A DNA stretch of 35,926 nucleotides from Desulfobacterales bacterium (lineage in GTDB: Bacteria > Desulfobacterota > DSM-4660 > Desulfatiglandales > B25-G16). This document shows, one piece after another, positions 31,171 to 35,926 of this stretch. The stretch's first letter is position 1. Each line of letters opens with the position of its first letter. The stretch is from assembly GCA_013375385.1 (NCBI GenBank), contig JABXJY010000001.1, forward strand, positions 1-35,926. Reading direction: 5' to 3'. Both the position numbers and the translations under genes were made by a program. The notes below the pieces were generated by a model. It saw only the letters and a program-made list of their open reading frames with translations, made no database searches and was not told the DNA's origin.

Positions 31171-32277
31171 TCATTCCTGAAATATGAACCTCCTCATGCT
31201 TACATTCATTATCAAACCCATGGCGGCCATAGTGGAAATTACAGACGATCCTCCATAGCCAAAGAGGGGCAGTGGTATTCCGACTACGGGGAGTAGACCA
31301 GTTACCATACTGACATTTATGGCTAGCTGCCAGAAAATCGACGCAACAATACCCACAACAACAAAAGTGCCAAACTTATCCTTACTGTTTTTGGCAATGT
31401 TGAGGCACCATAAAATCAAAAATAGATACAGAAACAAGAGCATGGCTGAGCCTACAAAGCCCCACTCCTCAGCAAAAACAGAGAACGAAAAATCGGTATG
31501 TTGCTCCGGGAGAAAATGTAATCTTGTCTGGGTCCCCTTAAGAAAACCCTTCCCCCGAAGAAGGCCTGAACCAATCGCAATCTTCGACTGAGTAACATGA
31601 TAGGCAGCGCCCAAGGGATCTAGGTCAGGCCTTAGAAATGTTATTATCCGTTTCTTCTGGTATTCCTGAAGGGTAATCCAGAAAAAGGGTGCTGCTAGCA
31701 GAGCTGTGGACAAGAATATCAGTATTGATTTCCAATTTACCTTAACAAAGATAATGATTGAGAAGGAGACTATGAGCAACATCAGAGCTGTTCCCAGATC
31801 AGGCTGGTCGACTACCAGCACGAAAGGGATGGCAATCAACATAAAGGGTCTCAATAGCTCTCTAAGTCGGTAATCTCCTATCTTTTCTGCTTTGGAAAAA
31901 TATTTGGCAAGAACAACAACAAGAGATATCTTGACCATCTCCGAAGGTTGGACATTGAAATAACCAAAGCTCAACCACCGTTGAGATCCATGTGTGACTT
32001 TGCCTATCTTTAGAACAACCACAAGAAGAACCAGAGAGACAAAAAACAAGGGATAGGCAAATCGTTCCAAGAGATGATAGTCAAAGGTTGTCATCAAAAG
32101 AAGAATCAAGAAACCTATAGCATACCAACAAATTTGTCTTACATAAATCTGACTTCCCCCCATAGACCTAATTGAATAGGCGGCACTGTAAAGGTTAAGA
32201 ACACTCATAAACCCTATGATTATCAACACGCTTAACAGTATCCAATCAAAGTTATGTATCAATCGGCGATCGAACAT
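31171..32277 (-). CDS. rodA: Rod shape-determining glycosyltransferase RodA
   Basis: SEDS-family peptidoglycan polymerase of cell elongation, 368 residues, about ten membrane helices. The signature GSGLLRGKGFLKGTQTRLHF continues into PEQHTDFSFSVFAEEWGF, which includes the conserved acidic catalytic region. GYGGSSVISTMAAMGLI near the C terminus is also diagnostic. It polymerises lipid II strands that the adjacent PBP2 cross-links. It is 42 nt downstream of the pbp2 gene and is the last gene of the mre operon. Confidence 0.96.
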   Translation of the reverse strand: MFDRRLIHNFDWILLSVLIIIGFMSVLNLYSAAYSIRSMGGSQIYVRQICWYAIGFLILLLMTTFDYHLLERFAYPLFFVSLVLLVVVLKIGKVTHGSQRWLSFGYFNVQPSEMVKISLVVVLAKYFSKAEKIGDYRLRELLRPFMLIAIPFVLVVDQPDLGTALMLLIVSFSIIIFVKVNWKSILIFLSTALLAAPFFWITLQEYQKKRIITFLRPDLDPLGAAYHVTQSKIAIGSGLLRGKGFLKGTQTRLHFLPEQHTDFSFSVFAEEWGFVGSAMLLFLYLFLILWCLNIAKNSKDKFGTFVVVGIVASIFWQLAINVSMVTGLLPVVGIPLPLFGYGGSSVISTMAAMGLIMNVSMRRFIFQE

Positions 32278-32319
32278 ATTCGTTTCTCGTTACTCGTTTT
32301 CTTAACAGGGATCGAGCAA

Positions 32320-34158
32320 CTAGAGGGGTTTCACCTTATTGAAATAACTCTCGAATAAATCTCTTGCGATTGGGGCCGCTACAGCACCCCCTAGACCACC
32401 ATGCTCTATAAGAATGGCTACTGCTATCTCCGGATTTTCAGCAGGTGCAACAGCCGCAAACCATGCATGATCTCTAAATCTGTATGGAACATCTCTTTCT
32501 TGTACGGATTCCTCCTCCTGTGGTAAAGCAATCACTTGGGCGGTTCCTGTCTTGCCAGCAACCCTTGTTCTATCAAGCCTTGCCCTCTTCCCCGTTCCAT
32601 GAGGCTCATTCACAACACCAATCAGGGCTCTTTTCACCAGTTCCATATTTTCTCTTTTTAGATCCCAGTATCCTGTTAAATCGGGTTTAAATTCAGAAAT
32701 TCTTTCCTCATTCATTCTCCCTATCCACTTCGTTACCTGTGGTCTAAAAAGAATGCCCCCGTTAAAAAGGGCTGATATAAATCTTACTATTTGAACAGGT
32801 GTTATAAGGGTAAAACTTTGTCCAACCGCTACAGACAATGTCTCCCCTTCTTCCCACGGAGCATGCCATCGCCTTAGCTTCCAGGCCCTATCTGGAATAA
32901 GCCCTGGTTTTTCGTCTCCTAATTGAAGCCCTGTCTCACAGTTAAAGCCAAGTCTTTTAGCATATTTTGCAATGGTATCAATGCCTATCTTTTGGCCCAT
33001 TTTATAGAAGTAGACGTCACATGACTCAACTATCGCCCTGTGCAAATCAACATAACCATGTCCTTCCTCTTTCCAATCACGATATACCCTTCCCTTAAAA
33101 CTATAACTTCCCCCACAAAATATCTTTTCGTTGGGATCAATCACTCCTTCTTCTAGTCCTGCCAGAGCTACTACCAACTTGAAAAGAGAACCTGGTGGAT
33201 ACTGTCCTGATATTACCCTGTTCTGTAGCGGAAAGTAGCGATTAGAGACCAATCTTTCCCATCCCTTCTTGTCCATCCCTTTAGCAAAGCCATTAGGATC
33301 AAACGTTGGGCTGCTTGCCATAGCTAATATCTCTCCGCTACCTGGCTTCATGACAACAATAGCACCTTCCTTATCATAGAGGGATCTCTCGGCCAACATC
33401 TGAAGATCTCTGTCTATCGTCAGATAGACATTAAATCCTGGCTCTGCCGCCTTTTGGTAGAGCACTCTCAGTCTCCTACCAGAGGCATCTATCTCAACCT
33501 GTTGCCCTCCCCTCATACCATTCAAATATCTTTGCCATTTCTTCTCTACACCGAATTTTCCCACAAAATCGCCGGGCTTGTTCTCCTTATATTCTTCCCT
33601 ATTAAGCTGCTCTCTATCAATTTCACCAAGGTAACCAATCAGATGGGCGGCGAGGGTCCCGTACAGGTAATGCCTCTTAGGCTTCGCTTTGATAATCACA
33701 CCGGGGATGCTCAAAGTATTAGTTTCTATTCTGGCTAACTCATCCCTGGTTAGGCCCTTCTTTATGTAAACAGGATTAAAGGGATCACGTTTTAGAGCCT
33801 CTTCTATCCGCTTCTTGGTAGATATGCCATCAATCTCGATCAATCTGCGTAGATTTCCTATTAAACAATCAAGCCCTCTGATGTCCTCTGGAACCACCCC
33901 TAAGATAAAGGATGGCCTGTTATCGACTAATAGTTGGCCATCCCTGTCAAAGATTAATCCTCTAAAGGGTAACACATCCCTCAGGTCTATTCTGTTATTC
34001 TCTGATTGTATCCTATATTTGGCACCATTGATGATCTGTAAAAACCACAACCTCACCAACAGGACGCCAAACACAATAAGGACAAAGTAGGTTAACCTCG
34101 TTAGGCGTTTCTGATATATCTCAGTTTCACTGGTATCAAAATCTGGACGCCACGCCAT
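32320..34158 (-). CDS. mrdA: Penicillin-binding protein 2 (MrdA)
   Basis: Class B PBP, the transpeptidase of elongation, 612 residues. One N-terminal membrane helix (~23-42) is followed by the pedestal/dimer domain and the transpeptidase domain. The active-site motifs are all present: SLFK (Ser324, Lys327), SCD (379-381, the SxN position as SxD, usual in PBP2) and KTGT (536-539). It acts in the periplasm with RodA and MreC. Located between mreD and rodA, the classical order mreB-mreC-mreD-mrdA-rodA. Confidence 0.96.
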   Translation of the reverse strand: MAWRPDFDTSETEIYQKRLTRLTYFVLIVFGVLLVRLWFLQIINGAKYRIQSENNRIDLRDVLPFRGLIFDRDGQLLVDNRPSFILGVVPEDIRGLDCLIGNLRRLIEIDGISTKKRIEEALKRDPFNPVYIKKGLTRDELARIETNTLSIPGVIIKAKPKRHYLYGTLAAHLIGYLGEIDREQLNREEYKENKPGDFVGKFGVEKKWQRYLNGMRGGQQVEIDASGRRLRVLYQKAAEPGFNVYLTIDRDLQMLAERSLYDKEGAIVVMKPGSGEILAMASSPTFDPNGFAKGMDKKGWERLVSNRYFPLQNRVISGQYPPGSLFKLVVALAGLEEGVIDPNEKIFCGGSYSFKGRVYRDWKEEGHGYVDLHRAIVESCDVYFYKMGQKIGIDTIAKYAKRLGFNCETGLQLGDEKPGLIPDRAWKLRRWHAPWEEGETLSVAVGQSFTLITPVQIVRFISALFNGGILFRPQVTKWIGRMNEERISEFKPDLTGYWDLKRENMELVKRALIGVVNEPHGTGKRARLDRTRVAGKTGTAQVIALPQEEESVQERDVPYRFRDHAWFAAVAPAENPEIAVAILIEHGGLGGAVAAPIARDLFESYFNKVKPL

Positions 34159-34200
34159 GATTAGTCATCAAAAATAGCTATAAGGAGACAAAGTGCCTTC

Positions 34201-34764
34201 CTAGGCATAATCTCGGTGCTCTCTTCCTCTTACCAGATTTAGGAAATAGAATAAAAAGGGGGTAATCATGCCTGTTATCAGAACAGAGATAGATACTAGA
34301 ATAAAGAAAATCAAAGGAGTAAATTGCCCTAAAGGGGAGGGCCTAATGATAATCACGAGAAAAGACCACTTGGCCAAAAGAAAAATAGCCACAAACAAAA
34401 TTGAGGTCTTGATGTCGTTGAAATCCAAGAATTGTCTGCAGTGATTAATTCCAAGAATAATAGCAGAATAGAGAAAGGCAAACAGACCAAGCTGACATGG
34501 AGCGAATGTGTCTGTCAACACCCCCATGAAAAAGGCGAGGCAACCGGCCATAAAGTTTTGATCCTTGGCGATGAGGTATATGAGGAAGATAGGAATCAGA
34601 TCGATATCCAGCCATTCAATGCCTACAAGATGGTTTATGCTTCTCCTTAAGATCACAGAGAGACCACACGTTAACCAGATTAAAGGATAGACGAATACAT
34701 CGCCCTCTTTCCATCGCTTTACAGAAGCCCTGATCCCCACTCCAAAACCTTGATAAAATTGCAT
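34201..34764 (-). CDS. mreD: Rod shape-determining protein MreD
   Basis: 187 residues with about five membrane helices. The family is poorly conserved; the best segments are FLAFFMGVLTDTFAPCQLGL (matching the MreD pattern F-x-G-x(2)-D) and the position between mreC and mrdA. It is an inner-membrane component of the elongasome that binds MreC. Compared with ~160 residues in E. coli it has a slightly longer N terminus (MQFYQGFGVGIRASVKRWKE). Confidence 0.88.
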   Translation of the reverse strand: MQFYQGFGVGIRASVKRWKEGDVFVYPLIWLTCGLSVILRRSINHLVGIEWLDIDLIPIFLIYLIAKDQNFMAGCLAFFMGVLTDTFAPCQLGLFAFLYSAIILGINHCRQFLDFNDIKTSILFVAIFLLAKWSFLVIIIRPSPLGQFTPLIFFILVSISVLITGMITPFLFYFLNLVRGREHRDYA

Positions 34765-34771
34765 ATGCGCC

Positions 34772-35617
34772 CTATTGAATTTCTGGTCTTCTTAAAGGTA
34801 CAAAACCCGATCTCAAAACGATGAGAACCTCTTCTAACTTAGAGAAATCCACAGCCGGGGTTACCCTAACATCCTTGAATAGTTTATTGGGGGAGTCATT
34901 AATCTCTTTAACTTTGCCCAGATAAAGTCCTTTTGGGAATATCCTTCCCAATCCTGAGGTTACAATAGTGTCACCTTCTTTTATGTCACATGTCTTTATT
35001 ACATAATCAAAATAACATTCACCCGATCCCATTCCTTTTACCATTCCCCTTCCTCTTGATCTCTGAACTAACCCGTCAACAGCACTGTTTTGATCTGTAA
35101 TCAATAATACCTGGGCATAATTAGAGGAGACAGATACCACTCTCCCAACAGCTCCTTCTGAGTTAACTACCGGCGTGTTTATCCTGAGACCATCCTTTTC
35201 CCCCTTGTCTATAATGATGGACTTAAACAATCCGCTCGAATCCCACCCTATCACCCTTGCTGGCAAAACAGGTTCATCGGTGTTTTCTCGAAAGTTCAGG
35301 AGTTTTTGGAGGCGCTGATTAGCTAACAATAGCTCTTGATACTTACTGTTTTCGATCTTGAGGAGGTCTATCTCTTTCTTGAGAAGCAGATTCTCCTGGC
35401 GGGTCTCAACTAAGAAGAAGTAATTTCTCCAGATATTCCTTGTTATAGATATCGTCCCCATAAATAACTTTTGAAAAGGGGCGGCTACCTCGGCCACAAG
35501 CCTTTCCGTCGGATTCCATTCCTGTCCCTTGCCAATACTCAGAGACAGCAAGATCAGGGATAGTACAATAAAGATGTAAGGAACCCATTTTGGCCTATGC
35601 TCGAAAAGAATGGACAA
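34772..35617 (-). CDS. mreC: Rod shape-determining protein MreC
   Basis: 281 residues: a single membrane anchor (~15-31), a coiled coil (~70-110, ENLLLKKEIDLLKIENSKYQ) and two beta-barrel domains with conserved pieces PARVIGWDSSGLFKSIIIDKG and VNSEGAVGRVVSV. A periplasmic scaffold that switches PBP2/RodA on. Intergenic distances of 24 nt to mreB and 7 nt to mreD suggest one transcript. Confidence 0.95.
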   Translation of the reverse strand: MSILFEHRPKWVPYIFIVLSLILLSLSIGKGQEWNPTERLVAEVAAPFQKLFMGTISITRNIWRNYFFLVETRQENLLLKKEIDLLKIENSKYQELLLANQRLQKLLNFRENTDEPVLPARVIGWDSSGLFKSIIIDKGEKDGLRINTPVVNSEGAVGRVVSVSSNYAQVLLITDQNSAVDGLVQRSRGRGMVKGMGSGECYFDYVIKTCDIKEGDTIVTSGLGRIFPKGLYLGKVKEINDSPNKLFKDVRVTPAVDFSKLEEVLIVLRSGFVPLRRPEIQ

Positions 35618-35641
35618 TTATTGCAAGCCTAAACTCTTGAA

Positions 35642-35926
35642 TTACTTTATCATAATCTCTCTTAAAAGTGACAGATTATCTAAGGTCTTTCCTGCCCCCA
35701 TAACAACTGTGGTAAGTGGATCATCGGTTATGGTTATCGGCAGCCGTGTCTCCTCTCGCAGTAAGACATCAAGATTCTTTAAAAGGGCCCCTCCGCCAGT
35801 CAACACTATCCCCTTATCTACCACATCAGCAGATAATTCAGGTGGGGTCTGCTCCAAAGCGATTCTCACTGTCTCAATAATGGTTTCTACCTGTTCAGAT
35901 ATCGCCTTTCTAACCTCCTCTGAGTC
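35642..35926 (-). CDS. mreB: Rod shape-determining protein MreB, C-terminal part (5' end outside window)
   Basis: The last 94 codons of the bacterial actin MreB; the frame is open to the window edge, so the entry is partial. Recognised by SEEVRKAISEQVETIIE, EQTPPELSADVVDKGIVLTG with GGALL (adenosine-binding loop), and DDPLTTVVMGAGKTL. MreB filaments direct the elongation machinery encoded downstream (mreC, mreD, mrdA, rodA). Confidence 0.96.
   Translation of the reverse strand, partial: DSEEVRKAISEQVETIIETVRIALEQTPPELSADVVDKGIVLTGGGALLKNLDVLLREETRLPITITDDPLTTVVMGAGKTLDNLSLLREIMIK

Noticed and set aside
1..35926. CRISPR arrays, tRNA or rRNA genes, insertion sequences, prophage genes
   Set aside because: None seen by eye on either strand; no spaced direct repeats, no cloverleaf sequence and no transposase or integrase motif in any frame.

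Overview
This window looks like part of the chromosome of an anaerobic Gram-negative bacterium of deltaproteobacterial type (Desulfobacterota/Syntrophobacterota-like). That is an inference from gene content and order: a V/A-type ATPase in place of an F-type one, a zapB-like/zapA/6S RNA/RNase Y block, ftsEX-envC-ctp-yibQ, bactofilin beside a rod-shape cluster, and ArsA-like ATPase pairs. No rRNA, tRNA, insertion sequence, phage gene or CRISPR array was seen.

Region 1 (1-9.6 kb) is a patchwork of short units on both strands, visibly richer in G+C than the rest. It holds the 3' end of a MgtE-type magnesium transporter, which overlaps a convergent patatin-like phospholipase. Next comes a divergent pair, a thiamine-diphosphate enzyme and a CstA-family transporter, with good promoters and structured DNA between them. 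An ArsA-like ATPase cluster follows. The most interesting gene lies at 5777-6148: a thioredoxin-fold protein whose reading frame is crossed by a single TGA. The TGA follows a Cys-Asn pair and is followed, at the expected distance, by a hairpin with a GGU-containing loop. It reads best as an undescribed selenoprotein with a Cys-x-Sec motif. It is followed by an unrecognised 165-aa protein and a ~95-aa protein. A second copy of the ~95-aa protein heads the opposite-strand operon of two ArsA-like ATPases. One of these seems to start at AUU; the other has altered switch motifs.

Region 2 (9.65-20.3 kb, all minus strand) carries, from its left end, purA, a PAC2-family protein, a DegT-type aminotransferase, a divergent polysaccharide deacetylase (yibQ), a C-terminal processing protease (ctp), envC, ftsX, ftsE and rny. 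Transcription runs from rny towards purA. FtsEX, EnvC, Ctp and YibQ together form the usual septal peptidoglycan hydrolysis module.

Region 3 (20.3-31 kb, minus strand) holds 6S RNA, zapA, a zapB-like gene with its own promoter, an unlisted 52-aa membrane protein, and the full V/A-ATPase operon in transcription order H-I-K-E-C-F-A-B-D, preceded by a bactofilin gene. The K subunit keeps the residues known to bind Na+ in Enterococcus hirae NtpK, so the enzyme is predicted to move Na+.

Region 4 (31.2-35.9 kb, minus strand) is the rod-shape operon mreB (cut by the window end), mreC, mreD, pbp2 and rodA. From 9.65 kb to the right edge every protein gene is on the minus strand, giving a ~26-kb run of mostly envelope, division and energy genes.
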